Of a DNA stretch of 35,864 nucleotides, positions 1 to 8,274 are shown one piece after another; the first letter of the stretch is position 1; each line of letters opens with the position of its first letter. Position numbers and translations under genes: made by a program. The DNA comes from Candidatus Binataceae bacterium. Lineage in GTDB: Bacteria > Desulfobacterota > Binatia > Binatales > Binataceae. The notes under the pieces were generated by a model. It was not told the DNA's origin. It saw nothing but the letters and a program-made list of their open reading frames with translations, and ran no database searches. The stretch spans positions 1-35,864 of the forward strand of contig JASHPB010000100.1 in NCBI GenBank assembly GCA_030038355.1. The letters run 5' to 3'.

Positions 1-669
1 CATTTCTTCAAGTCCCTGCGAGGCATCTTCGTCTTCGTGGTGCGCGAGGCGGCCATTGCGGTCGATCAGCGTGACCTCGGCGCCGAAACGGCGGAAGGCC
101 TGCGCCAGTTCGAGTCCGACATAACCACCGCCCATAACCAGGAGGCGTTTCGGGATGTGATCAAGTTCAAATGCCTCGATGTGGGTCAGCGGCTTCGCCT
201 CGGCCAATCCCGGAATTGGCTCGAGCGTGGCGCGCGACCCGGTATTGACGGCGACATTTTTACCACGGAATGTGCGTGTCCCGCCGTCGTTCAAGGCAAC
301 TTCGATGGTTTTCGGGCCAACGAAACATCCTGTGCCCATCACCAGCTCCGCGCCGCTCTTCGTGAAGTAGTGGTCGCGAAAACTGTCGACAACGTTCACC
401 ACCATCTTGCGCTTGCGCTCACGCACGGCCGCCATGTTGATGCAAACATTCTCTTTGCTGATGCCGAATTCGTTGCTGCGATAAAAGAACGAGGCAACCT
501 TGGCGCTGTGGATGATGTTCTTGCTGGGCAGGCACGCGATGTTCGGGCACGAACCGGTCACGTATTTGCGCTCGATCACAATCACGCGTTGTCCCTTTTG
601 TGCGAAGGTCCCGGCAAGAATTTTCCCGCCGGTGCCGCTGCCCAGCACGAGGAGATCGCATTCTTCCAT
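1..669 (-). CDS. Mercuric-reductase-like FAD/NAD(P) disulfide oxidoreductase (partial)
   Basis: The frame is open from an ATG at 669 to the left edge of the window, so only the N-terminal 223 residues are present. The protein opens with an FAD-binding Rossmann motif (GSGTGG, residues 10-15). The redox-active disulfide follows at C41 and C46 in a CPNIAC-LPSK context, the signature of the dihydrolipoyl dehydrogenase/mercuric reductase/glutathione reductase family. A second nucleotide-binding motif, GGGYVGLE, lies near residue 180 and marks the NAD(P) domain. No heavy-metal-associated domain precedes the FAD motif. A purine-rich stretch (GGGAAG) about 6 nt upstream of the ATG supports the start. 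Known family members use NAD(P)H to reduce a disulfide or a metal ion. The substrate cannot be told from this half. The missing C-terminal dimerisation domain with its catalytic His-Glu pair should lie to the left of the window. Confidence 0.88.
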   Translation of the reverse strand, partial: MEECDLLVLGSGTGGKILAGTFAQKGQRVIVIERKYVTGSCPNIACLPSKNIIHSAKVASFFYRSNEFGISKENVCINMAAVRERKRKMVVNVVDSFRDHYFTKSGAELVMGTGCFVGPKTIEVALNDGGTRTFRGKNVAVNTGSRATLEPIPGLAEAKPLTHIEAFELDHIPKRLLVMGGGYVGLELAQAFRRFGAEVTLIDRNGRLAHHEDEDASQGLEEM

Positions 670-1279
670 GGCTTTCTTCCCTTTTTTGAGTTTTTCTTTG
701 GCCCCGTACCAGCTCAGCGCCTCCAAAAATGCAATTCCTCCGAGTGCTGGGAAACAACAGAATTCTGGGAATTATTGATGAAAATCCGATTGCACGAGTG
801 ATCCGAAGCCACCACCACATTCGGCACGCAGCTCACTGCCCAATGGGAGCGAGAAGAATCGCCCAAGTGAGCGCGCCTAACTGACCTGGCACGCGATGGG
901 CAGTCGGCCGAAAAATCGAGGACCACTCCTCTTCGATTTTCCGTTATCGCCGGTCTGCGAAACTGGTAGTCCATGCTCCTATCTGTTGGGCTGTTCGGTG
1001 TACCGAGCTATGAGCCAAACCTGCTCGCCTCGGACCTACTACCGATAGCGATTTTCCGAATGACTCTACGTAGTTATGCCGTAATCGCCCCTCGGAGAAT
1101 TGCATTCACACCGGCTCGCAGCGTCGGCTCGCTGCTTGCCTAAGATCCATTCGACTGGCCAAATAAGTTCTGCACAATTCGCCACCTTCGCTGAGCGCTT
1201 CGTGTGCAGGATCGGGACGTTGAGCGGAGCACAACTACCTAATCCGGCAAAGTGAGCGCGATTTCCAGGACTGCGCAGC
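670..1279. other. Gene-free stretch upstream of the oxidoreductase
   Basis: I see no credible gene in this 610-bp stretch. The short open frames in it have low-complexity or arginine/serine-rich translations with no recognisable domain. It must hold the promoter of the leftward oxidoreductase and the 3' end of the leftward PAP2 transcript. The only structure noticed is an imperfect hairpin around 912-940. Confidence 0.5.
911..942. terminator. Possible bidirectional terminator hairpin
   Basis: The arms AAAATCGA (912-919) and TCGATTTT (933-940) are perfect complements. GGA/TCC pairing extends the stem inward with a 3-nt bulge. The A- and T-runs at the two ends could serve as the tail in either direction. 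It lies downstream of the leftward PAP2 gene. The stem is short and AT-rich at its base, so this is weak support. Confidence 0.3.
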
Positions 1280-2272
1280 TCACGCCGAACTCGCAGATGC
1301 GATCTTGCCCGGGGCCTGCATAGAGTTAGCCAACCCGATGCGGGTGAAAACCCAGGGGGCCGCGAAGATGCTGACGACACCAACGCTAACGTAGCGGATA
1401 TACTGTAGAACATAGCCCGCCAGAGAGAAGTTGTCGGCTATGGCGCTGAATGCTGTTCCGAGGCCCCGCAGCGTGACCAGAGCCAGCGCGGCCGACAGCA
1501 GAAAGCGCAGGATTTTGAAGAGAATGGATGAGCTCTGGGAATCGAAATCGACCAATCGAATCTCCAGCGGTACGGCGATGATGATGCCGGTGAAGGTCCC
1601 GGCGTAGCCGAGGAAGGCGCGTGGCTGGCCGTTTATCGTCCCGCCGTTGATGGCGATTGTGGCCATCCAGACTGCGAAGCTAGCCGCGACGGCGATAATG
1701 ATTTGCCGCGAGTAGGACATTCGACCCCAAGTCGCGCTGATTCGATCGGCGTGTTTGAGCGCGATCAGTCCGACCACAAGTCCGATCCCCCAGCCCAGTA
1801 AAATGTCCTCGACATAGTGGACGCCCAGATATGGGCGTGAGATGCCCGTCAGAAGGATTGCCAGGATCGCTGCAATCCTCACATAGCGGCTCCGCGCAGA
1901 TCCGTAGAGGAAGGCATAGAAGGACGCAGCCGCCATGGCGTGGCCCGAGGGGGTAGAATACTCCGTGGCGAGGTCCCGCGCTTTGTCCAGCGGTACGGCC
2001 CACTTGCCGATATAGTCGCCCTCGCGAATAAATGGGCGCGGATTTTTGATGATGATCTTGAGCACATGGTTTAAGGTCATGGTGAGCGCGACCAGAATCG
2101 AGAGCCGGATCGCTAAGCGCTTGTCGAACATGACGTAGATCATGATGCTGATCAGCAGGTAACCCTCGATTTCGCCGAGTTCGCTAGCGACTAGGAAGAA
2201 ATTCGTGAGCGCTGGGCTCCTGTGATCCGCCAGGAACTCCATGATCGCCATGTTGAAGCGCAGAGTACCCAT
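1280..2272 (-). CDS. PAP2-superfamily membrane phosphatase
   Basis: An integral membrane phosphatase with the three PAP2 motifs in order: K72-x6-R79-P, PSGH (108-111) and SR(145-146)-x5-H152-x3-D156. These form the vanadium-haloperoxidase-like active site that dephosphorylates lipid phosphates such as phosphatidate or undecaprenyl diphosphate. Several hydrophobic helices lie around the motifs. A C-terminal extension of about 130 residues with further hydrophobic segments makes the protein (330 aa) longer than minimal family members. I chose the ATG at 2272 because it has a good Shine-Dalgarno (AGGAG, 6 nt upstream). The frame stays open to 2356, but that would add 28 unlikely residues. It is transcribed divergently from the TetR gene at 2396 and is the likely target of that regulator. 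The substrate is not determined. Confidence 0.85.
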   Translation of the reverse strand: MGTLRFNMAIMEFLADHRSPALTNFFLVASELGEIEGYLLISIMIYVMFDKRLAIRLSILVALTMTLNHVLKIIIKNPRPFIREGDYIGKWAVPLDKARDLATEYSTPSGHAMAAASFYAFLYGSARSRYVRIAAILAILLTGISRPYLGVHYVEDILLGWGIGLVVGLIALKHADRISATWGRMSYSRQIIIAVAASFAVWMATIAINGGTINGQPRAFLGYAGTFTGIIIAVPLEIRLVDFDSQSSSILFKILRFLLSAALALVTLRGLGTAFSAIADNFSLAGYVLQYIRYVSVGVVSIFAAPWVFTRIGLANSMQAPGKIASASSA

Positions 2273-2347
2273 GCTTTCTCCTGAACTGCCCCAGCGCCCG
2301 ACGGTCACGCCGAGGGCTTCGCACGGCTCGCGTCGCGGCCCCGCAAC

Positions 2348-2367
2348 TCGATACATTATCGTATCGA
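2348..2367. promoter_or_regulatory. Palindromic operator between PAP2 gene and TetR gene
   Basis: A perfect inverted repeat, TCGATAC / GTATCGA with a 6-nt spacer, sits in the divergent intergenic region 29 bp before the TetR start codon. TetR-family dimers bind such palindromes and commonly repress their own gene and the divergent neighbour. The assignment is by position and symmetry only. Confidence 0.55.
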
Positions 2368-2395
2368 ATTACAAGCGTGCTATGAGCTGATCCCG

Positions 2396-2995
2396 ATGTC
2401 AAGAGTTCGCACTCGTCCAACTCGCGAGGATACTCGCCAGCGATTGTTCGACGCGGCCGCCCGCTTGTTCGAGCGATGCGGTATCGGAGCAGCCAGTATC
2501 GACGCGATCGTCGCGGAGGCGGGCTTTACGCGAGGTGCGTTCTATTCGAATTTCGCGACCAAGGAAGACCTGATCATCGCCATGCTTGAGGATCACGCCG
2601 AACGGTCGTTGCAGCATCACCGTCAACTTCTGGCCAGACATCGCGATCCAGCGGATTTTGTAACGGCACTGGGCGCCGCCGAGCGAAGCCGCAAGGATCC
2701 TCTGGGCCGCGCACCGCTACTTCATATGGAACTGATCCTGTTCGTGGCGCGTGCCGAGATCCGCCGACCTGAATTGGCGCGCCGTCTTCGCGCGCGTCGC
2801 GCCTTGATTGCTGAAATGGTCGCGGGCACCTCCGGCGAAATCGATCCAGCGTGGGCGGGCGCGATGCTACTCGCCCTCGAGGATGGATTCCGCCTTCACC
2901 GTCTGATCGATCCTGCTTCCACGCCGGCCGACAGCTTCATCCACAGCCTGAGCGAACTCCAACGGCTTCTGGGCTTGGGTCGAAAAGATCGCTAA
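2396..2995 (+). CDS. TetR/AcrR-family transcriptional regulator
   Basis: A 199-aa protein of normal TetR length. Residues 10-60 form the N-terminal DNA-binding domain: RQRLFDAAARLFERCG, then the helix-turn-helix (AIVAEAGFTRGAFYSNF), then a KEDL turn. The C-terminal ligand-binding part is helical and arginine-rich and shows no recognisable ligand class. It is divergent from the PAP2 phosphatase and a palindrome lies in the shared promoter region, so it probably represses that gene and itself. The ATG at 2396 has only a weak ribosome binding site, but the sequence after it matches the usual TetR N terminus. Confidence 0.88.
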   Translation: MSRVRTRPTREDTRQRLFDAAARLFERCGIGAASIDAIVAEAGFTRGAFYSNFATKEDLIIAMLEDHAERSLQHHRQLLARHRDPADFVTALGAAERSRKDPLGRAPLLHMELILFVARAEIRRPELARRLRARRALIAEMVAGTSGEIDPAWAGAMLLALEDGFRLHRLIDPASTPADSFIHSLSELQRLLGLGRKDR

Positions 2996-3018
2996 CGGGA
3001 ACTTTCGTTCAGGCCTAA

Positions 3019-3180
3019 GTCGCCCCATTCGTACGCAAGCTCGCGAACGTCGGCCAGACGCTCGACGGCGGCAAGCACAACGACACCGTCACCTTTGCCG
3101 CCGGGCAGTTCCCGCCGGTCAACGCTTTCTGGTCGATCACGATGTATGACGGAAAGAGCCAGCTACTGGTCAAAAATCCA
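3019..3180 (+). pseudogene. Remnant of a DUF1254/DUF1214-family C-terminal domain
   Basis: There is no start codon; the frame opens just after a stop at 3016. Its translation holds the family core, an F-A-A-G-Q-F-P-P-V-N-A-F-W-S stretch followed by ITMYDG and LVKNPI (about 3091-3180). This is the conserved beta-strand block of the DUF1214 domain. After KNPI the frame no longer resembles the family. The long N-terminal part (DUF1254 and the start of DUF1214) is absent. It is a gene fragment left after deletion, lying in a short zone of debris. Confidence 0.6.
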
Positions 3181-3308
3181 ATCGGCCCGCAATCTGGTCA
3201 ACTCACCCATGTTGATATGTACTTTCGGGGATTGTCCGCCCACGTGGTGGTCAAGTTACTGGTCAGCTCGCGCGCGCGTAGCCTGCGTGGAATCGACACA
3301 TCCTGGAT

Positions 3309-3563
3309 TCAGATTTTAACAGAAAGCTCGGTGCCGCCCCTCAGCGGCAGGAGAGTCGAAACAAAGCCGTTGGCGGGGCGACGCACGAAGTCCAGATAGT
3401 CGACAAAGGTTCTTGGAAAATGTCCCACATTATCGCAGACAACGATCGCGCCCTGGCATAGTTTAGGCGCCATCAATTCAATGATGGGTCTGGCAAGCTC
3501 ATCGATGTCGCGCAGCATCAAAGTGTTTCGATAGTTGTCAGGCAAAAGGTCGATGCACTGCCT
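3309..3563 (-). pseudogene. Chimeric remnant: sigma-factor region 4 fragment joined to O-methyltransferase C terminus
   Basis: One open frame carries pieces of two unrelated families. The first part (3563-3492) reads RQCIDLLPDNYRNTLMLRDI, the start of region 4 of an ECF-type RNA polymerase sigma factor. It is joined directly to about 60 residues (3491-3309) typical of the last third of a class I SAM-dependent O-methyltransferase: APKL-GAIVVCDN, then YLDFVRRPANGFVS, then LPL-GTELSV, ending at a natural-looking stop. The helix-turn-helix of the sigma factor and the SAM-binding part of the methyltransferase are both missing. The longer open frame reaching up to 3731 only crosses the tRNA fragment and is not coding. 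I read this as two truncated genes joined by a deletion. Confidence 0.6.
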
Positions 3564-3580
3564 GACGACCGACGATCGCC

Positions 3581-3640
3581 TAGGTTGGGGCGGTTTCACC
3601 CCCATTTGTGAAATGCCCCGCCGGGAATTGAACCCGGACT
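3581..3640 (-). repeat. Degenerate direct copy of tRNA-Arg 3' end and flank (att-like, distal end)
   Basis: These 60 bases match 9285-9346 in the same orientation with about 3 mismatches and 2 single-base gaps. The part 3614-3640 is the tRNA T-arm and 3' acceptor strand with one base missing. The part 3581-3613 copies the tRNA's downstream flank, including its TTTCAC/GTGAAA hairpin. An intact tRNA at one end and a 3' fragment at the other is the usual footprint of an element inserted in a tRNA gene. Confidence 0.65.
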
Positions 3641-3855
3641 CGCACCAAGGACAAGCCATAACCAATAGAAGCCAGAAGCGGCAATGTTTGCAGGGGTTTC
3701 GCAAATCGCATATTGCTCTGAAGTGGCCCATTTTGCCTGGGTTCTGACAACCGCTGCCAAACCTGAGCCAAACCGTCTGTACACTTGCGGACTGTATTGT
3801 TTTGGCTGAGAGTCACCTAGACCAGAGCGGGTCGATCGGTAGGCTGCATGTCCGT

Positions 3856-4872
3856 CTATACAAGGAGCAGCGTCTTGATCGCTCGACGCTCATCCATGGC
3901 GCGGTAACCGTCCGCCACCTGGTCGAGCGGCAACGTCAGGTCGAACACCTTGCCGGGGTTGATCTGCCCCTTCCATACCTGATCGATGAGTTCGGGCAGG
4001 AACCGGCGTACGGGCGCGGGGCCACCATGGAGGTGCACGTGCGCATAGAAGAGTTCCTGACCATTGAGCTCGACTCCGTGAGGCACGCCGACGTAGCTCA
4101 CGTAGCCGCCGCGGCGCGCTGACCGGATTGCCTGCATCATCGATTCCTTAGTGCCAACGCATTCCAAGACAGACTCGGCACCGATTCCTGCGGTCAGCTC
4201 AAGAATCCTGGCCACGCCCTCGTCGCCGCGTTGTTCAACAATGTGGGTCGCACCGAAGTCGCGGGCCAGCTCTTGCCGCGATTCGTGACGGCTCATCGCG
4301 ATAATACGTTCGGCGCCCATTTGCCTGGTTGAGAGCACAGCGAGCAGTCCGACCGCACCATCGCCAACGACAACTACCGTCGTACCCGTTCGAACATTGG
4401 CAGCAAGCGCCGCAAACCATGCTGTGCCCATTACGTCCGAAAGAGCGACGAGACTCGGGATCATGTTTTCTGATGGAACAGCCGTCGTGGATACCAAGGT
4501 GCCATCGGCGAGCGGAACGCGGAGAATTGGCGCTTGTGCGGTGCCTACGAACTCGCGGTGCTGACAAGATGACTGATAGCCAATCTGACAATTTGGGCAG
4601 GTGTTATCGCAGGCGAAGAAGGAACCGATTACGAACTGGCCGCGCTTGATCGATCTAACAGCGCTTCCTACTTCCTCGACGATACCGCAGTACTCGTGCC
4701 CCATCGGCTTGGGCTGAGCAATGGAGTTGATGCCACGATAATCCCAGAGATCGGACCCGCAAACGCAGGTGGCCGAAACACTGATAATGGCGTCGGTCGG
4801 TTTGACAATCGTCGGGGTTTGGCGCTCTTCAACACGAATATCGCGTGGGCCGTATAGGACCGCTCCTCGCAT
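3856..4872 (-). CDS. Zinc-dependent alcohol dehydrogenase (MDR superfamily)
   Basis: Medium-chain dehydrogenase/reductase of 338 aa, expected to oxidise alcohols or reduce carbonyls with NAD(P). The catalytic zinc ligands are visible at C38 (CGSD) and H59-E60 (MGHEYCG). The structural zinc site has four cysteines, C88, C92, C95 and C103. The GroES-like domain is followed by a Rossmann domain with VVGDGAVGLLAV. The start is firm: AAGGAG lies 8-9 nt before the ATG at 4872. It is the last gene of a minus-strand run from the cupin gene (8160) and follows the nitroreductase-like gene after 91 bp, so it may also have its own promoter. The substrate is unknown; the neighbouring aldo-keto reductase and cupin suggest small aldehydes or ketones. 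Confidence 0.9.
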   Translation of the reverse strand: MRGAVLYGPRDIRVEERQTPTIVKPTDAIISVSATCVCGSDLWDYRGINSIAQPKPMGHEYCGIVEEVGSAVRSIKRGQFVIGSFFACDNTCPNCQIGYQSSCQHREFVGTAQAPILRVPLADGTLVSTTAVPSENMIPSLVALSDVMGTAWFAALAANVRTGTTVVVVGDGAVGLLAVLSTRQMGAERIIAMSRHESRQELARDFGATHIVEQRGDEGVARILELTAGIGAESVLECVGTKESMMQAIRSARRGGYVSYVGVPHGVELNGQELFYAHVHLHGGPAPVRRFLPELIDQVWKGQINPGKVFDLTLPLDQVADGYRAMDERRAIKTLLLV

Positions 4873-4963
4873 GGTATATCTCCTTATCTTTTATGGCCGC
4901 CGACTCGAGGTGTCAGTCGGCGGCGGTCAGCGAACGTCACTGAGATTAAACTGAGCCGGCAAG

Positions 4964-5302
4964 TTAGACGGTCGGCGTGATCTCCACTGGTAGCCCATCG
5001 CCCCATTCGTATTTGCGCTCAGCAATTGCGGCGACCTCGTCGCATAGCTCGCGATCCGCCGTGGAGTCGAGAACCCGAGCTGTCGCGTTAACTTTGAGTT
5101 CCCCGACTCGGACGTTCACCTTGGGATTGCGCCGGATGTTCTTCACCCACCCGGCGGCTTCGCGCGTCTCCGCAAACAAATAGAAGCGCTCGCGGCAGAC
5201 GATAAACCAGATCTCTATCTCTCGTCGCAGACCTGTCGTACGACCGATCGTGGTCAGATAGAGAACCTGCTGATCGGCGACACTCTGTAAAGTCGATTCC
5301 AT
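4964..5302 (-). CDS. Small nitroreductase/PNPOx-like split-barrel protein
   Basis: A 112-aa protein resembling the compact split-barrel flavin- or F420-binding proteins often annotated as deazaflavin-dependent nitroreductases. Visible family features are LTTIGRTTGLRREIEIWF near the N terminus (residues 16-33), the FYLFAETREAAGWVKN strand-helix block (40-56) and NPKVNVRVG (59-67). The cofactor cannot be decided from the sequence. It begins 13 bp after the end of the aldo-keto reductase gene and is surely co-transcribed with it. A weak GAGG precedes the ATG. The role in the cassette is unknown. Confidence 0.72.
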   Translation of the reverse strand: MESTLQSVADQQVLYLTTIGRTTGLRREIEIWFIVCRERFYLFAETREAAGWVKNIRRNPKVNVRVGELKVNATARVLDSTADRELCDEVAAIAERKYEWGDGLPVEITPTV

Positions 5303-5315
5303 CAGGAGCGCCTCG

Positions 5316-6341
<1,026 letters not shown>

Positions 6342-7319
6342 CTATTTCCCTGCGGAGGAGAGATACCCCTGAACGAAAAGCCAGCTTTCAAATAGTCCAA
6401 GCCATGCATCGGAAGGGAGATTCTGCTGATTCATCCCAAAACCGTGCTCGCCTTTGGCAAATATATGAAGCTCCGCTGATTTGCCGGCCTTATGCCATGC
6501 CTCGTAGAGTCTCGCTCCCGAGATCGGCGCAACAAATTTGTCGTCGTCGGTAGACGCGATAAAAATTTGCGGCGCGTCTGTCGGCACAGCGATCGGAATC
6601 CTGTAACCAGGATAGATACCCCCGACAAAATCTGGCCTGCTCTGGGCGTCATGATTCACAGCGGTCTCGACCGCGATACCGCCGCCGGCTGAGAAACCCG
6701 CGATTCCGATTCGATTCGGATCAAAACCCCATTCAGAAGCATGGTGACGTACGAACCGGATCGCCTGCCGGCCGTCTTCTTCCGTCATGCTGCGGATCGA
6801 TCCGGGCCCATTGTCGCCATCCATCGGGGGCCCTTCCGTCGTCTGCGCCGGATGAGGCAGGACTTTCAGCATGTTCTGCATGAAGGTTCCGAACTCCGCA
6901 TCGTTCTCCGGTGTATGCGCCACTCGATAGCGGAGTACGAACGCAATAATTCCGCGCTCTGCAAGCCAATGCGCGAAATCATAACCTTCATTGTCCATCA
7001 TCAGAAAATTAAACGCGCCGCCCGGAGCAATGATCAGCGCCGTGCGATTCGCCGTTGCGGTGTCGGGTTTGTAGACCGTCAGCGTAGGAATCACGACGTT
7101 GCGGACCAGACGATTCGGGACTTTGTTGCCGGGCAACTGAATCGATTGTTCGTGCCAGGTCCATTTTTCTGATCCCGGAGGAACGCCGGACCCAGGCCAG
7201 ATAGCGAATACACCGGAAGCATCCGTCGGTTTCTCGATGTACGATGGAAGTTGTTGAGCACTTGCTAGAGACGCCATAGTTACGATCGTCCCGCTTGTTA
7301 GCCAGCCGATCTTTGACAT
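6342..7319 (-). CDS. Secreted alpha/beta-hydrolase esterase
   Basis: A 325-aa exported esterase-like protein. Residues 1-21 form a Sec signal peptide with a plausible cut after ASLASA. The mature part has an oxyanion-type APGGAF (98-103), the nucleophile elbow GFSAGGG with S210, an acid in TDDDKF (D258-D260) and H292 in GEHGFG, so the triad is complete. This arrangement is typical of the acetyl-xylan esterase/BD-FAE-like group that hydrolyses small or sugar esters outside the cytoplasm. It sits between the frameshifted DUF2255 gene (29 bp) and the aldo-keto reductase (30 bp). It is the only exported product in the operon, which suggests that the substrate is first opened in the periplasm. Confidence 0.85.
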   Translation of the reverse strand: MSKIGWLTSGTIVTMASLASAQQLPSYIEKPTDASGVFAIWPGSGVPPGSEKWTWHEQSIQLPGNKVPNRLVRNVVIPTLTVYKPDTATANRTALIIAPGGAFNFLMMDNEGYDFAHWLAERGIIAFVLRYRVAHTPENDAEFGTFMQNMLKVLPHPAQTTEGPPMDGDNGPGSIRSMTEEDGRQAIRFVRHHASEWGFDPNRIGIAGFSAGGGIAVETAVNHDAQSRPDFVGGIYPGYRIPIAVPTDAPQIFIASTDDDKFVAPISGARLYEAWHKAGKSAELHIFAKGEHGFGMNQQNLPSDAWLGLFESWLFVQGYLSSAGK

Positions 7320-7348
7320 CGCCTTACTGATTACATGTTGAACGAGGA

Positions 7349-7734
7349 CTACGAATTCGTCGGGCGCGGCACTACTCGCACGGTGGTGGATCGCGCCTCG
7401 GAACTAATCATCATGTTGATGTAGGTTGCCGGGTGATGGCGGTACTTGGATCGATACGCCTCGTCGATCTCGTCATTGAGTTTTGGATTCGCGAGTTCCA
7501 GCATCACTTCTTTTGCGATGCAGTCCACAGTGATTCGACCTTGATTCGACGCTAGTGCGCCGCGAAACCACGCAGACCTGCTGCCGTCGGCGGATCGAAT
7601 GTAGAGGTCTTGGCCGACTCGAACGATCCAAATCGTCACCGGCTTGCTGTCGTGCCGGCGCGTTTCCCTGAAGCGATTCCAATCTCGTCGGCGGCTTCAA
7701 ACTTTTCCAGGTCATTACGGCCCCGCGTATTCAT
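7349..7734 (-). pseudogene. DUF2255-family protein interrupted by a frameshift
   Basis: Two overlapping frames together make one DUF2255 protein. From the ATG at 7734 (preceded by AAGGGA) the first frame gives DLEKFEAADEIGIAS and then stops at about 7638. The family continues in another frame with KPVTIWIVRVGQDLYIRS, AWFRG and YINMMISSEARSTTVRVVPR down to 7349. The change of frame lies near 7650-7660 and corresponds to loss of one base. An internal GTG at 7639 could restart translation but would drop the conserved N terminus. The function of DUF2255 is not established; such proteins resemble small flavin- or nitroreductase-linked folds. A sequencing error is an alternative to real decay. Confidence 0.7.
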
Positions 7735-7764
7735 TGGATATCCCTTGATTCTGAAGCCGATCGA

Positions 7765-8160
7765 TCAGGCCCGATATTGCTCATGAGTGACCTTCTCCAT
7801 CCAATCCACCGCCTTGCCGTGGAGCTTTTCCACGATCGCGATGTGCGACATCGCAGTAGTCTCCGTCGCGCCGTGCCAATGCTTCTTGCCGGGTGGACAC
7901 CAGACGACATCGCCGGGGCGGATTTCCTCTTTCGGTTCGCCCCAGCACTGCGTCCAGCCGCACCCTGACGTGACGATCAATGTTTGCCCAAGCGGATGTG
8001 TATGCCATGCCGTACGCGCGCCGGGATCGAACGTGACCAACACGCCCAGAGCGCGGGCGGGCTCAGGCGAATCGAACAACGGATCGATTCTCACCGAACC
8101 AGTGAAAGTTTCGGACGGTCCTTTTGCAGAGGGTCGGGAGCCGCTGCGTTTGATTTCCAT
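7765..8160 (-). CDS. Cupin protein, hydroxynitrile-lyase (GtHNL)-like
   Basis: A 131-aa single-domain cupin. It closely resembles, from memory, the manganese cupin (R)-hydroxynitrile lyase of the acidobacterium Granulicella tundricola. The N terminus starts MEIKRSGS, followed by GSVRIDPLF. The metal ligands H53, H55, Q59 (WHTHPLGQT) and H94 (KKHWHGA) are at the same numbers as in that enzyme. The active-site H96 and H106 are also kept. These enzymes cleave cyanohydrins to an aldehyde and cyanide, although their natural role is unclear. It is the first gene of the minus-strand operon, 114 bp from the divergent LysR start, and its product fits with downstream carbonyl reductases. A general sugar or metabolite cupin remains possible. 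Confidence 0.8.
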   Translation of the reverse strand: MEIKRSGSRPSAKGPSETFTGSVRIDPLFDSPEPARALGVLVTFDPGARTAWHTHPLGQTLIVTSGCGWTQCWGEPKEEIRPGDVVWCPPGKKHWHGATETTAMSHIAIVEKLHGKAVDWMEKVTHEQYRA

Positions 8161-8257
8161 TTTTTACCTCGCGATTCTCGGGTATCAACTAACGTCGGTG
8201 ATGCCAATCTACGGGGCATTCGGTCTTGCGACTAGATGGTAGAATACGAATTTAGTT

Positions 8258-8272
8258 ATGAGCTATGCTCAT
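8258..8272. promoter_or_regulatory. LysR-type operator (T-N11-A palindrome)
   Basis: A perfect inverted repeat, ATGAGC / GCTCAT with a 3-nt spacer, satisfies the T-N11-A rule of LysR boxes. It lies two bases upstream of the LysR start codon and in the divergent promoter region shared with the cupin operon. Its position fits autoregulation of the LysR gene. Confidence 0.6.
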
Positions 8273-8274
8273 GA

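Noticed and set aside
37-801. Long rightward open frame of 254 codons at the left end
   Set aside because: It is the shadow of the leftward FAD oxidoreductase, whose codons give clear disulfide-reductase motifs; the rightward translation has no domain.
1066-1413. Leftward 115-codon frame overlapping the PAP2 3' end
   Set aside because: It overlaps the PAP2 gene, is rich in Arg/Ser/Cys and shows no family pattern.
3596-3816. Leftward frames at the distal tRNA repeat that might be an integrase C terminus
   Set aside because: The translations pass through the tRNA fragment and flank (…GSIPGGAFHK type sequence). No tyrosine-recombinase catalytic box is present, so I do not call an integrase.
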